Part shown: in pieces, positions 1 through 9,324 of the stretch | Position numbering within the stretch: position 1 is the stretch's first letter | Layout of the letters: the number at the start of each line of letters is the position of its first letter | Source of the DNA: Methylocaldum marinum | GTDB taxonomy: Bacteria; Pseudomonadota; Gammaproteobacteria; Methylococcales; Methylococcaceae | Assembly: GCF_003584645.1 (NCBI RefSeq) | Contig: NZ_AP017928.1 | Span: 5,717,501-5,781,500, forward strand | DNA length: 64,000 nucleotides | Direction: 5' to 3' | Notes under the pieces: model-generated | Seen by the model: the letters and a program-made list of their open reading frames with translations, nothing else | Database searches by the model: none | What the model was told of the DNA's origin: nothing | Translations under genes and position numbers: made by a program

Positions 1-445
1 CGCCGCCGAGTTGCTGGAGCAGGACTTCGGCGTAAAAGCGAACGTTTGGAGCGTCACCAGCTTTACCGAGCTGCGCCGTGACGGACTCGACAAGCAGCGC
101 TGGAATCTCCTGCACCCGGATCAGCCGCCCCGCGTCAGCTACGTGGAGGATTGTCTGGCGGGAACCGAGGGGCCGGTTATCGCGGCGTCCGACTATATTA
201 AAATGCTCGCCGATCAAATCCGGCCGTTTGTACCGAGATCCTATACGGTTCTGGGCACCGATGGTTTTGGGCGCAGCGATCAACGTTCCGAATTGCGGAG
301 ATTTTTCGAGGTGGACCGGTATTACATTACGTATACCACTCTAAAAGCCTTAGCGGATGAGGGCAGTGTGGCGCTTTCAACACTCGCGGAAGCCATGGGC
401 AAATACGGCATCGATCCGGAAAAGCCCAATCCAGTGAAGGTGTAA
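1..445 (+). CDS. aceE: Pyruvate dehydrogenase E1 component, C-terminal end (partial)
   Basis: This is the last ~147 codons of the homodimeric E1 subunit that decarboxylates pyruvate with thiamine diphosphate and passes the acetyl group to AceF. The reading frame is open from base 2, so the gene begins left of the window. The visible part matches the C-terminal transketolase-like domain of AceE: the segment VLGTDGFGRSD and the following FEVDRYYI are typical of the family's end. It stops 10 bases before aceF, and lpdA follows, so this is the usual aceE-aceF-lpdA pyruvate dehydrogenase operon. The family identity is secure; the N-terminus and active-site residues are not in view. Confidence 0.95.
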   Translation, partial: AAELLEQDFGVKANVWSVTSFTELRRDGLDKQRWNLLHPDQPPRVSYVEDCLAGTEGPVIAASDYIKMLADQIRPFVPRSYTVLGTDGFGRSDQRSELRRFFEVDRYYITYTTLKALADEGSVALSTLAEAMGKYGIDPEKPNPVKV

Positions 446-455
446 AGGAATCGCT

Positions 456-1796
456 ATGGCAATGCTAAGAGAAGTTGTAGTTCCCGATATCGGTGATTTT
501 AAGAACGTCGAAATCATCGAAGTGCTGGTAAAGCCAGGTGATGAGATCAAGGCCGATGACTCCCTGATTACTCTGGAAAGCGATAAGGCGGCGATGGAAG
601 TTCCCTCGCCGTTTTCCGGCATCGTGAAAGCCATGCAGGTCAACGTCGGCGATCGGGTGAGCATGGGGTCGCCGATTTTGCAGCTGGAACTTGCCGAAAG
701 AGGAGCGGAAACAGAGGGAAAAGCCCCGTCGGTAAAGGCGGAGGCCGAGAAGATCGAGGCCGGCGAGGCGGAAGAGTCCCGACCCGTCCCTGAGCAACCC
801 GCGCCTTTCCCGCCAAGCGAGCCTGAAGCGAAAACGAAGCACGAGACGGCTATTGCCGAGCGGCCGTTAGAGGTTGGCGAAGAGCATGCTCAACCTCCCC
901 ATGCGAGCCCGTCGGTTCGCAAGTTCGCCCGTGAATTGGGCGCTGAGCTTCAAAAGATTCAAGGTACGGGGCCTAAGGGGCGTATTTTGAAGGAAGATGT
1001 CCAGTCGTTCGTAAAGGCGAGTTTGAAGCGTACCGAGCAAGCGACGACCGGCGGTATCTTCGCAATTCCGCCGCAGCCGGAAATCGATTTTGCGCAGTTC
1101 GGTGCCATCGATCGGCAGCCCTTGTCCCGCATCAAAAAGCTTTCCGGCCCGAATTTGCTTCGGAGCTGGATAAGCACTCCCCATGTCACCCAGCACGACG
1201 AAGCGGATATATCCGATCTCGAGGCTTTTCGCCAGTCGCTGAAGGGGGAGGCGGAAAAGCAGAATGTAAAACTGACCTTTCTGCCGTTCGTAATCAAGGC
1301 CGTAGCCGCGGCGCTCAAAGCGTTTCCGACTTTCAACTCGTCGCTCGCAGCCAATGGCGAGGAGCTGATTCTGAAAAAGTATTATCACTTGGGCGTGGCG
1401 GTGGATACTCCGGAAGGCCTGGTAGTGCCCGTAGTGCGGGATGTCGATCAGAAAGGCATTTTCGACCTGGCCAGGGAGTTGGCCGAGCTCGGAGCCAAGG
1501 CTCGCGGCAAAAAGCTGCGCAATAACGATCTCGAAGGCGCGTCGTTTACCATCTCGAGTCTCGGCGGCATCGGCGGCACGGCTTTTACGCCCATTATCAA
1601 TCCGCCGCAGGTGGCCATTCTCGGTTTATCCCGGGCACAAACCAAGCCCGTTTACCAGGATGGACAGTTCGTGCCGCGCCTGATGTTGCCATTGTCCTTG
1701 TCCTATGATCATCGCGTAATCGACGGTGCGGAAGCGGCGAGGTTCACGGTGTATTTGGCCGGACTGCTGGCTGAGTTGCGGCGAGTCCTCTTGTAG
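456..1796 (+). CDS. aceF: Dihydrolipoyllysine acetyltransferase (E2 of pyruvate dehydrogenase)
   Basis: E2 core of the pyruvate dehydrogenase complex; it transfers the acetyl group from E1 to CoA. The 446-residue protein has one N-terminal lipoyl domain (about 5-82) with the lipoylated lysine in ESDKAAMEV (Lys44). An Ala/Pro/Glu-rich linker follows, then an E3-binding domain (about 148-186, SVRKFARELG and GPKGRILKEDV) and the catalytic domain (about 215-446) with HRVIDG (His419, Asp423). Many gammaproteobacterial E2 proteins carry two or three lipoyl domains, so this is the short one-domain form. The start has AAAGGAAT just upstream and lies 10 bases after aceE, which suggests one transcript. 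Confidence 0.97.
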   Translation: MAMLREVVVPDIGDFKNVEIIEVLVKPGDEIKADDSLITLESDKAAMEVPSPFSGIVKAMQVNVGDRVSMGSPILQLELAERGAETEGKAPSVKAEAEKIEAGEAEESRPVPEQPAPFPPSEPEAKTKHETAIAERPLEVGEEHAQPPHASPSVRKFARELGAELQKIQGTGPKGRILKEDVQSFVKASLKRTEQATTGGIFAIPPQPEIDFAQFGAIDRQPLSRIKKLSGPNLLRSWISTPHVTQHDEADISDLEAFRQSLKGEAEKQNVKLTFLPFVIKAVAAALKAFPTFNSSLAANGEELILKKYYHLGVAVDTPEGLVVPVVRDVDQKGIFDLARELAELGAKARGKKLRNNDLEGASFTISSLGGIGGTAFTPIINPPQVAILGLSRAQTKPVYQDGQFVPRLMLPLSLSYDHRVIDGAEAARFTVYLAGLLAELRRVLL

Positions 1797-1897
1797 AGGC
1801 GAGCAGCTTACAGGCTTGCCGGTGCGCCGGTTTGATACAGCCATGACGGAACAACGCTAACCCAAGCAACTTATCCCTATTAGAAGGTAAATAATCG

Positions 1898-3319
1898 ATG
1901 TCTGATACATCCAGTCTCCATGCCGAGGTTGTGGTTTTAGGTGGCGGTCCGGGTGGTTATACCGCCGCTTTTCGGGCTGCTGACTTGGGCAGGCAGGTGG
2001 TACTGGTTGAACGCTATCCGGTTCTCGGTGGTGTTTGCCTGAATGTCGGATGTATTCCTTCAAAGGCTTTGCTGCACGCTGCCAAGATCATTCAGGAGGC
2101 GCAGGAAGCTTCCAGTTTTGGATTGAATTTCGGAGCCCCGAACATCGATCTCGACAAACTGCGCACATGGAAGAACAAGGTCGTGAAGACGCTCACGACC
2201 GGACTTTCAGGCTTAACCAAGCAACGCAAGGTCACCGTCGTCAATGGGGTGGGTAAGTTTTCCTCGGACCGGTCGCTGCAGGTCGAAACCGCCGAGGGAC
2301 CAAGAACGATCAGTTTCGATCACGCGGTCATTGCAGCCGGCTCCCAGCCGGTGCGGATTCCCGGTTTTCCCCATGACGATCCGCGTGTGATGGATTCCAC
2401 CGACGCCCTGGAACTGGCCGAGGTGCCGAAGCGCCTATTGATCATCGGCGGCGGCATCATCGGCCTGGAAATGGCCACCGTCTACCATGCTCTGGGTGCG
2501 AAGATCACCGTTGTCGAACTCATGGACCAGATCATTCCGGGCTGCGATGCGGATCTCGTAAAACCGCTGTATCAGCGCGTCAAGAAACAGTATGAAAATA
2601 TTTTCCTGAAAACGAAGGTGACGAGCATCGAAGCAAAGTCGGAAGGCTTGCAAGTCTCTTTTGAAGGCGGCGATGGCGCACCCGAATCCGACCTGTTCGA
2701 CCGTATTTTGGTCGCAGTCGGTCGAAGACCGAACGGTAACCTGATCGGCGCGGAACATGCCGGTGTCAAGGTTGACGACAGAGGTTTCATCCCCGTGGAT
2801 ACCTGCCAGCGAACCAATGTACCGCACATTTACGCCATAGGCGATATTGTCGGCAATCCGATGCTCGCACACAAAGCGACCCATGAGGCGAAGGTAGCGG
2901 CGGAAGTGATTTCCGGAGAGCGTTCGGCGTTTCAGGCCCTGACCATTCCCTCGGTCGCGTACACCGATCCGGAAGTGGCCTGGATGGGGCTCACCGAAAA
3001 TCAGGCGAAAGCGCAAGGTATTGCATACGAAAAGGCGGCGTTTCCATGGGCGGCGAGCGGGCGGGCTCTCGGTATCGACCGCAAAGAAGGCGTCACCAAG
3101 ATTCTGTGCGATAAGGAAACCAAACGGATACTTGGGGCGGGCATCGTCGGCCCGAATGCGGGAGAACTGATTAGTGAGGCCGTTCTGGCGCTCGAGATGG
3201 GCGCCGATATGGAAGATATCGCCTTGAGCATTCACCCACATCCGACTTTGTCCGAAACCTTCGCATTCGCCGCCGAGATGCTGGAAGGCAGCATTACCGA
3301 CTTGTATATTCGAAAGTAG
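1898..3319 (+). CDS. lpdA: Dihydrolipoamide dehydrogenase (E3)
   Basis: FAD-dependent E3 that reoxidises dihydrolipoamide with NAD+ for the pyruvate dehydrogenase complex and probably also the 2-oxoglutarate and glycine cleavage complexes. The 473-residue protein starts with the FAD-binding fold GGGPGGYTAAF, followed by the redox disulfide CLNVGC (Cys47 and Cys52). A second dinucleotide fold GGGIIGLEMA binds NAD, and the C-terminal dimer domain ends with HPHPTLSE (His448/Glu453 dyad). There is no N-terminal lipoyl domain, unlike some E3 proteins encoded beside aceF. It lies 101 bases after aceF and could be transcribed with it or from its own promoter. Confidence 0.97.
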   Translation: MSDTSSLHAEVVVLGGGPGGYTAAFRAADLGRQVVLVERYPVLGGVCLNVGCIPSKALLHAAKIIQEAQEASSFGLNFGAPNIDLDKLRTWKNKVVKTLTTGLSGLTKQRKVTVVNGVGKFSSDRSLQVETAEGPRTISFDHAVIAAGSQPVRIPGFPHDDPRVMDSTDALELAEVPKRLLIIGGGIIGLEMATVYHALGAKITVVELMDQIIPGCDADLVKPLYQRVKKQYENIFLKTKVTSIEAKSEGLQVSFEGGDGAPESDLFDRILVAVGRRPNGNLIGAEHAGVKVDDRGFIPVDTCQRTNVPHIYAIGDIVGNPMLAHKATHEAKVAAEVISGERSAFQALTIPSVAYTDPEVAWMGLTENQAKAQGIAYEKAAFPWAASGRALGIDRKEGVTKILCDKETKRILGAGIVGPNAGELISEAVLALEMGADMEDIALSIHPHPTLSETFAFAAEMLEGSITDLYIRK

Positions 3320-3349
3320 GCCGGTTTCGCGCCGGACCGGGATTATCGG

Positions 3350-3368
3350 CAGGCGATTCGCTCGCCTG
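3350..3368. terminator. Inverted repeat between convergent lpdA and ampG
   Basis: A 7-bp stem (CAGGCGA/TCGCCTG) with a 5-base loop lies in the 78-base gap where lpdA and ampG converge. A second small GC-rich hairpin precedes it. There is no T tract on either side, so a role as a bidirectional stop is only suggested by position. Confidence 0.3.
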
Positions 3369-3397
3369 TGCGACGCGTCGCCTTTCCGGCACGGCTT

Positions 3398-4729
3398 TCA
3401 GTCCGACGATTGCGAATCCGGTTGAGGTTCGAGTCGGTCGGGGCCCGTCCTGGTTTTTCCGCCATTCCATGGCGCCACCTTGAACAGCAGTAACATGCCG
3501 GGGAGGGCGAGTGCGAAGCACACCCAAAAAAAGCGTTCCCAGCCGAGCGCTTCGACGTGAACCAGGTAGATGTCTCCGAGCTTTATATCGCCGCCTTCGA
3601 CGAGAAAACCGGTAAACGCATTGGCCAGCGTCCGGGGGGTCGCCGCCAGGCTGGTGAAAAGAGCGAACTGAGTAGCGGTGTAGGCCGGGTTGGTGGTGGT
3701 GGCAATATAAGCAACGAAGGCCGCCGTGCCCAATCCGACACCAAAGGCTTCGGCGCCGATCACAGTGGCCAAGCCCGCCACGGTATGTCCAGCCGTCGCG
3801 AGCCAGGCAAAACCGAGAATCACCAGCGCCTGTAAAACGCCGAATACCCACAGGGACCGATGTATCCCGAGGGAGACCATCCAAATTCCCCCCAAAATGC
3901 CGCCGGCAAGGTTCGGCCAAAGACCGGCATGTTTGGCGATCACCCCGATTTCGGTCTTGCTGTAGCCCATGTCCAGATAAAAGGGGGTGGCAAGTGCCGT
4001 GGCCATGCTATCGCCAAGCTTGTAAAAAAAGATGAATCCCAGAACGGTCAGGGCGCCGCTCCAGCCTTTTCGTTGCACAAACTCGCGGAAAGGATCCACG
4101 ATGGCTTGACGTAAGGTCGGAGGGGCATGGCTGGAAAATTCAGGTTCGGTTCCAATGAGCGTCAGAAGGATGCCGGGGAGCATGAACAGGGCCGTGATCA
4201 GGTAGACGGCGTTCCAGGACAGAAAATCGGCGAGAATCAGAGAAAGAGATCCCGGGATGAGGCCGGCGATCTTATACGCATTCACGTGGACGACATTGCC
4301 GAGACCCTGTTCTTCGTCCTTTAGGATTTCGCGCCGGAAGGCATCGATGGCGATATCCTGGGTGGCGGAAAATAAGGCTACTGCCACCGCCAGCCAGCGT
4401 ATGGTGGCAATGTCGGGCACGGGAGTAAACCAGCCGAAAGCGGGAATCGAGAACAGCAGCGCGATTTGGGTAAACAACATCCAGGTCCTGCGCCGCCCGA
4501 TCGGCAGACCGTAACGATCGCATAGCGGCGCCCATAAAAACTTCCAGATGTAGGGGAACTGAACCAGCGCCAGCAGCCCGATTTCTTTAAGCTCGACACC
4601 GCCGTCGCGCAGCCAGGCGGAAATCAGGCTGATCAGTACGAACAGCGGCAGGCCCGAGGAAAACCCCGTGAGGATGCAGATCAGCATCCGTCTGTTGAAT
4701 AGCGCGTCACGCCAGGAATGGGTAGTCAT
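3398..4729 (-). CDS. ampG: AmpG-like muropeptide/MFS permease
   Basis: Inner-membrane transporter of the major facilitator superfamily. AmpG imports anhydro-muropeptides released from the cell wall so that they can be recycled. The 443-residue protein has about 12 hydrophobic segments. It opens with the family-like stretch FSSGLPLFVLISLISAWLR and has the MFS loop 2-3 motif GLPIGRRRTWM. Its length is close to that of short AmpG proteins. The start overlaps the last 23 bases of xthA, so the two genes are probably co-transcribed and translationally coupled. A general sugar or peptide MFS permease is the alternative, but the overall pattern favours AmpG. Confidence 0.8.
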   Translation of the reverse strand: MTTHSWRDALFNRRMLICILTGFSSGLPLFVLISLISAWLRDGGVELKEIGLLALVQFPYIWKFLWAPLCDRYGLPIGRRRTWMLFTQIALLFSIPAFGWFTPVPDIATIRWLAVAVALFSATQDIAIDAFRREILKDEEQGLGNVVHVNAYKIAGLIPGSLSLILADFLSWNAVYLITALFMLPGILLTLIGTEPEFSSHAPPTLRQAIVDPFREFVQRKGWSGALTVLGFIFFYKLGDSMATALATPFYLDMGYSKTEIGVIAKHAGLWPNLAGGILGGIWMVSLGIHRSLWVFGVLQALVILGFAWLATAGHTVAGLATVIGAEAFGVGLGTAAFVAYIATTTNPAYTATQFALFTSLAATPRTLANAFTGFLVEGGDIKLGDIYLVHVEALGWERFFWVCFALALPGMLLLFKVAPWNGGKTRTGPDRLEPQPDSQSSD

Positions 4730-5486
4730 AATCTATCGTGAGCGGCGCATGGTCGGAAAAGCGCTCGTCCTTGTAAATGTCGGCGCCGCGAATCGTGTTG
4801 CGGAGAGCAGGGCTGGTTACGTGATAATCAATGCGCCAACCAACGTTCTTGGCCCAAGCCTGGCCGCGATTCGACCACCAGGTATATTGTTCCGGTTTCG
4901 GATTGATCACCCGGAAGGCATCCACCCAGCCGTCCTCATCGAACACCACGTCCAGCCAGGCGCGCTCTTCGGGCAAGAATCCGGAATTCTTCTGGTTGGA
5001 TCGCCAGTTCTTGAGATCGATGGGTTTATGCGCGATATTCCAGTCGCCGCAGAAAATGTAATTACGGCCCGATTGCGCACATTCCCGAAGATATGGCAGA
5101 AAGCGGTTCATGAAATCGAACTTCACGGCTTGCCGCTCTTCGCTGGAAGAACCGGAGGGCAGGTAAAGGGATACGACGCTAAGTAGACCGAATCTCGCTT
5201 CGAGATACCGCCCCTCTGCATCCACATCGGGCCAGCCGATACCCCGAATGACTCGATCCGGTTCCCGTCGGCTATATATCGCAACGCCGCTATAGCCTTT
5301 TTTTACGGCGTCCAAATAATAGCACCGATATCCTTTCGGCCAGTAAAGGGGATCTTCCAGTTGATGTGTCTGAACCTTGGTTTCCTGCAGGCAGACGATG
5401 TCGGCGTTCTGTTTATCCATCCAGTGGAAAAAACCTTTGCGTGCCGCTGACCGCACGCCGTTCACGTTGAGCGAAACTATACGCAT
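4707..5486 (-). CDS. xthA: Exodeoxyribonuclease III
   Basis: AP endonuclease and 3'-5' exonuclease of base excision repair. The 259-residue protein belongs to the EEP (endonuclease/exonuclease/phosphatase) family. Visible motifs are SLNVNGVRSA at the N-terminus (Asn7), CLQETK (Glu35, metal ligand), CGDWNIAHKPIDLKN (catalytic Asp/Asn) and the terminal SDHAPLTIDY with the catalytic His. The length is typical for bacterial ExoIII. ampG starts inside its 3' end on the same strand. A divergent region of about 200 bases separates it from rpmE. Confidence 0.93.
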   Translation of the reverse strand: MRIVSLNVNGVRSAARKGFFHWMDKQNADIVCLQETKVQTHQLEDPLYWPKGYRCYYLDAVKKGYSGVAIYSRREPDRVIRGIGWPDVDAEGRYLEARFGLLSVVSLYLPSGSSSEERQAVKFDFMNRFLPYLRECAQSGRNYIFCGDWNIAHKPIDLKNWRSNQKNSGFLPEERAWLDVVFDEDGWVDAFRVINPKPEQYTWWSNRGQAWAKNVGWRIDYHVTSPALRNTIRGADIYKDERFSDHAPLTIDYDYPFLA

Positions 5487-5643
5487 TAGGGTTTATATCT
5501 CAGAAGGGTGGGTCACCGCTAGACTGCTTCTGCCGAAAAGGCGAGTGAATAATCGCCGCAGACAGTGCACCGGTCAGCCGGAGGTGGAAAGAATCCCACC
5601 GATGTGGATGTCGCTCTTGCGATAAAGAATCAAATTAAGTACC

Positions 5644-5697
5644 ATGAAAAATTTGTCGTCCCTTTGTTCTGATTTCTTGGAGAGTGCCCCAATATGA
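5644..5697 (+). promoter_or_regulatory. Possible 17-codon leader ORF overlapping the rpmE start
   Basis: An ATG-initiated reading frame of 17 codons ends in TGA that overlaps the rpmE start codon (ATATGA). Its own ribosome binding site is weak. Ribosomal protein genes are often autoregulated at the translation level, so coupling between this short frame and rpmE is conceivable, but nothing else supports it. Confidence 0.2.
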
Positions 5698-5897
5698 AGC
5701 CGGAGATTCATCCCGAATACAAGACCATTGCCGTCCATTGCAGCTGCGGCAACGCTTTCGAAACCAAGTCGACGCTCGGCAAGGATTTACACGTTGAAGT
5801 TTGCTCCGCTTGCCATCCATTTTATACGGGCAAGCAGAAAATCGTCGACACTGCCGGTCGTGTGGATAAGTTCCGACGCAAATACGGACGGGGCTGA
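5694..5897 (+). CDS. rpmE: 50S ribosomal protein L31 (zinc-binding form)
   Basis: Small ribosomal protein at the subunit interface. The 67-residue sequence has four cysteines (16, 18, 37, 40) in the CxC...CxxC arrangement of the zinc-binding (C+) L31 type, as opposed to the zinc-free paralogue used in zinc starvation. The C-terminal GRVDKFRRKYG is typical. GGAGAG lies about 10 bases before the ATG. In Pseudomonas, rpmE is also near ponA and pilM, so the neighbourhood is conserved. Confidence 0.96.
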   Translation: MKPEIHPEYKTIAVHCSCGNAFETKSTLGKDLHVEVCSACHPFYTGKQKIVDTAGRVDKFRRKYGRG

Positions 5898-6063
5898 TCT
5901 GTCGGCCTCATCCATGCCCTTCGAAATCGGTCCGGGCGCCTCGATTTTAACGGCGATGAGCAGGGATTGCTCTTCGTTACGGATCGATTAAGGTGATCTT
6001 CGATACGGCGATAACGGCGAAGTCGCTTGCGCCGCTCTTCTTCCCGGAAGGATCGAATCGCCC

Positions 6064-6654
6064 TCAAACGCCATTAAGCAGGTTTTCGACATCCTGGAGA
6101 GAGCCTCCCGGGATCGTCTTTTCCTTTCGATTGATTCGCTGACCTTTCAATTCCGGCGGGAGCACGGCTAATTCGACGCGGACGCCGTCGACGAGAAAAT
6201 CTAGTGCCGGGTATGTCATCGCCCGTTTGTGTCCCAGATTAAATGAAAAGGAGCTTTCCTTAAAAGGAATACGCGCGTCCACCAATTTCTTGATGATGTC
6301 TTCCGGAGCTTCGGGATAGACATATAAGATGATTGGACTGTATTGACCCGCGCTGCCGTCCAACGCGCCGCCGACCAGGCGCGGCGAAAACTCTTCCAGA
6401 AAACGCATGGCTTCCAGCGCCAGCTTTCGTAAGCGAGTGATATGCTGTGGCTGCGTCTCGGCTCGATAGAGCCGAAGGTATTCCTCCAGCGCCTGATCGA
6501 TTTCCTCGTTTCGCGGGAGACTTCGCGAGCTCGCTATCCCTAAACGCGCGGCAGCCTTGTGTTTGGCCGGGAGGTAATCGTTGATGCCCTCCTCGGCAAT
6601 GATCTTCGCGGCTTCCTGAGCGATCAACAGCCGAGCTTTATCTCGCGTGGACAT
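6064..6654 (-). CDS. Conserved hypothetical protein next to ponA
   Basis: A 196-residue soluble protein with no signal peptide or membrane segment. I do not recognise the family. The N-terminal half is helical and charged (MSTRDKARLLIAQEAAKII). The centre contains GGALDGSAGQYSPI followed by a hydrophobic strand ILYVYPEAPE, and the last third has VDGVRVELAVLPP. This loosely recalls a small nucleotidyltransferase-like fold, but catalytic acidic residues cannot be assigned by eye. It starts 8 bases after the end of the PBP1a gene on the same strand, so it is probably co-transcribed. An unknown gene occurs at this position in related gammaproteobacteria. Confidence 0.75.
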   Translation of the reverse strand: MSTRDKARLLIAQEAAKIIAEEGINDYLPAKHKAAARLGIASSRSLPRNEEIDQALEEYLRLYRAETQPQHITRLRKLALEAMRFLEEFSPRLVGGALDGSAGQYSPIILYVYPEAPEDIIKKLVDARIPFKESSFSFNLGHKRAMTYPALDFLVDGVRVELAVLPPELKGQRINRKEKTIPGGSLQDVENLLNGV

Positions 6655-6662
6655 AACGGAGG

Positions 6663-9125
6663 TCAGAATAGCGATTCGATAGGTCTTTCGGGCGTTGCCC
6701 GAATGGGTGGTGGCTTCGGTGAGGCCAGTTGGGTGTCATCTTCGCCGAATTCCGAGGCCGGGAGTTGGCTTACGGGTGGCGCCGCGTAATTACGGGGGGC
6801 CCGTTCGGAGGGGAAAACCTCGAAAATGGCGTTGCTGCTGCCGGGCAAGGCAAGCAAGCCGGTGCTCGGATCCATGCGGGCCACCGTCAATCCGCTCGGA
6901 AGCGGAAACGTTTGCTCGGGGACATCATTAAGAGCTTCCCGCATGAAATGCATCCACATGGGCAGCGCGGTCTTGCCGCCCGTTTCACCTTTTCCCAAGG
7001 ATTTCGAGGAATCGAAGCCGACCCATGCGATGGCGGTTAAGGAAGGCACATAACCGTTGAACCAGGCGTCCTTATACTCGTTCGTTGTTCCGGTTTTCCC
7101 GGCAACGTCGTGACGTCCGAGCGCCATGGCGCGGGTTGCGGTTCCGGTTCGCACGACCTCCTGCAGCATGGAGTTCATCATGTAATGGACCTGAGGCGAG
7201 AGCGTACGAGGCGCAAAGTTCTTACGGCGGTCATCGGACTCGGTACAATTTGCACAGGCTATTTGCGGCGTTGCGCGGAAAATGGTGGTATCGGTTTCTA
7301 TGCGTTCGATGAAATAGGGTTCGACGCGAAAGCCGCCGTTGGCGAAAACCGCGTAGGCCTGCCCCATGCGGAGGGGGGTTGCCGTGCCGCTCCCCAGGGC
7401 AAGCGGGAGGGAGCGAGGCAGTTCTCCGGGCTGGAAGCCGAAGCGAGTGGCCATGTCTATGGTCTTCTTGATGCCGACGCTCTGAAGCAGTCGAATGGAG
7501 ACGAGATTCCGGGATTTCGCCAGGGCAACCCTGAGCCGCGTAGGACCGTAAAACCGGCCCGAATAATTCTGTGGACGCCAGAATCCGCCCGCTTGAGAAG
7601 GATCGGAGAAGGTGACGGGAGCATCGTTAACTACGCTCGCCGGGGTATATCCATGAGTCAATGCCGTCGCGTAAAGTATCGGCTTAAAACCGGAGCCGGG
7701 TTGTCTTTGAGCCTGAGTTGCGCGGTTGAACTTGCTGAGTCGAAAATCGTACCCGCCCCCCAGTGCGACTACGGCACCGCTGACGGGATCCAACGCGACT
7801 AAAGCCCCTTCGACTTCCGGAATCTGGCTGAGTTTCCAGCGGTCATTGCCGTCTTTGCGAAGTCTGACGAGATCGCCGGCCTTGAGTATCTCTCTGGCAC
7901 TTCGGGGCTGATGGCCTTGTGCATTCGCGTTAATGTATTTGCGAGCCCATTTAAGGCCGTTCCAGTCGAGTTCGACGTGTTGTTGGTTGCCCAGATAAAT
8001 TTCCGCCGACGTATCTTTGATGGCAAGGACCAGCCCGGGCACTGTTTCGCCGACTTTGGCAATCTTCGACAAATGTTTGTCCCAGTCCTCGGAACGTTTC
8101 TCTTTCTTCAAATCGATTCGTTGTTTGGCGCCTCGATATCCATGGCGTTCGTCGTACTCGTGCAGCGCGAGCCGCAGTGCCTTTTCGGCGGCCGACTGCA
8201 ACCGAGCGTCGATCGTGGTGTAGACCCTGAAACCGGTGGTATAAGCGGCTTCGCCATACTGGCGATACATCTCGTTCCGGATCAGTTCCGCGACATAGGG
8301 GGCATACAATTCAACGGGGGTCGTATGGAGTTTTGCGGTGACCGGCCGATTAATCAGCTCCTGGTAGGTATGGTCATCGATGTAGCCTAATTTCCGCATC
8401 CGCTTCAGCACGTAGTTGCGGCGAATTGTTGCTCGCTGCGGATTGGTAATCGGGTTGAATGCCGAGGGGGCCTTCGGTAAACCCGCAATTGTCGCTATTT
8501 CGTCCAGTTCGAGCTCGTTGATCCCCTTGCCATAGTAGACCTGCGTCGCGGCTACGACACCGTAGGCATGGTGTCCGAAATAGATCTTGTTCAAGTACAG
8601 CTCCAAGATCTGCTGTTTCGTCAATTCCGACTCGATTTTGATGGCCAGCACGATCTCCTTGAGTTTGCGAAAGAAGGTCTTTTCGCTACTCAAAAAGAAA
8701 TTCCGGGCTACCTGCATCGTGATCGTACTGCCGCCCTGCTTCTTCTTTCCCGTCCGCAAAAAGGAAAACGTCGCTCGCAGCAAGCCTTGGTAGTCCACGC
8801 CGGGATGGTCGAAAAAACGATTGTCCTCCGCTGCCAGAAACGCCTGGACTACCTTCTGGGGAACTTCGGAAACGCTCACAGGGGTACGTTTCTTTTCCCC
8901 ATACTGGGCCATGAGCAACCCGTCTCTGCTGTAAATGCTCATCGGGGTCTGATACCGGGCATCGCGCAGGACTTCTATGTCCGGGAGTTTTGGTTCGATG
9001 TAGCGGTACAGAAAATACGCGACCAGAACCAAACTCACGGCTCCGCCAAGCATGAGCAGAAAGATTAGTTTCATGACGCTTGCGGATCGGGAGCGCACTT
9101 TGCGTCTACTGTTGCGGCTACTCAC
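6663..9125 (-). CDS. mrcA: Penicillin-binding protein 1A (bifunctional transglycosylase/transpeptidase)
   Basis: Class A PBP that polymerises and cross-links peptidoglycan. The 820-residue protein has a short basic cytoplasmic tail and one membrane anchor (about 18-41). The GT51 glycosyltransferase domain follows, with AAEDNRFFDHPG (catalytic Glu100), GGSTITMQVARN and LNKIYFGHHAYG. After an OB-like insert comes the transpeptidase domain with SGFK (Ser478/Lys481), SRN and KTGTTNEYKDAWF. All catalytic motifs are present, so the protein should be active. It is divergent from pilM across a 200-base promoter region, the conserved ponA/pilM arrangement of Pseudomonas and relatives. ponA is the alternative name. 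Confidence 0.96.
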   Translation of the reverse strand: MSSRNSRRKVRSRSASVMKLIFLLMLGGAVSLVLVAYFLYRYIEPKLPDIEVLRDARYQTPMSIYSRDGLLMAQYGEKKRTPVSVSEVPQKVVQAFLAAEDNRFFDHPGVDYQGLLRATFSFLRTGKKKQGGSTITMQVARNFFLSSEKTFFRKLKEIVLAIKIESELTKQQILELYLNKIYFGHHAYGVVAATQVYYGKGINELELDEIATIAGLPKAPSAFNPITNPQRATIRRNYVLKRMRKLGYIDDHTYQELINRPVTAKLHTTPVELYAPYVAELIRNEMYRQYGEAAYTTGFRVYTTIDARLQSAAEKALRLALHEYDERHGYRGAKQRIDLKKEKRSEDWDKHLSKIAKVGETVPGLVLAIKDTSAEIYLGNQQHVELDWNGLKWARKYINANAQGHQPRSAREILKAGDLVRLRKDGNDRWKLSQIPEVEGALVALDPVSGAVVALGGGYDFRLSKFNRATQAQRQPGSGFKPILYATALTHGYTPASVVNDAPVTFSDPSQAGGFWRPQNYSGRFYGPTRLRVALAKSRNLVSIRLLQSVGIKKTIDMATRFGFQPGELPRSLPLALGSGTATPLRMGQAYAVFANGGFRVEPYFIERIETDTTIFRATPQIACANCTESDDRRKNFAPRTLSPQVHYMMNSMLQEVVRTGTATRAMALGRHDVAGKTGTTNEYKDAWFNGYVPSLTAIAWVGFDSSKSLGKGETGGKTALPMWMHFMREALNDVPEQTFPLPSGLTVARMDPSTGLLALPGSSNAIFEVFPSERAPRNYAAPPVSQLPASEFGEDDTQLASPKPPPIRATPERPIESLF

Positions 9126-9324
9126 TCGAAAATCAAAAAGGTGTTTTCAGGCTGCGGCTACGGAAAAACGTAGCGGCGAAGTGCTCGGTTGATCGGTATG
9201 GGGCGTGTCATAGGCAAACTTCGAATCCCTACTATACTACAGTACACAGTCTAGCGGGCGATGAGGAACGACATTAAGGCTCGGCGTCGCTTGCGTGAAA
9301 TTAAAGCCAGTTAGGAAGTCATCG

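Noticed and set aside
2435..3241. A 268-codon minus-strand frame in lpdA
   Set aside because: Shadow of the strongly conserved lpdA gene; no family match.
5898..6063. Short frame after rpmE as a small gene
   Set aside because: The 25-residue frame has no ribosome binding site and no recognisable pattern.
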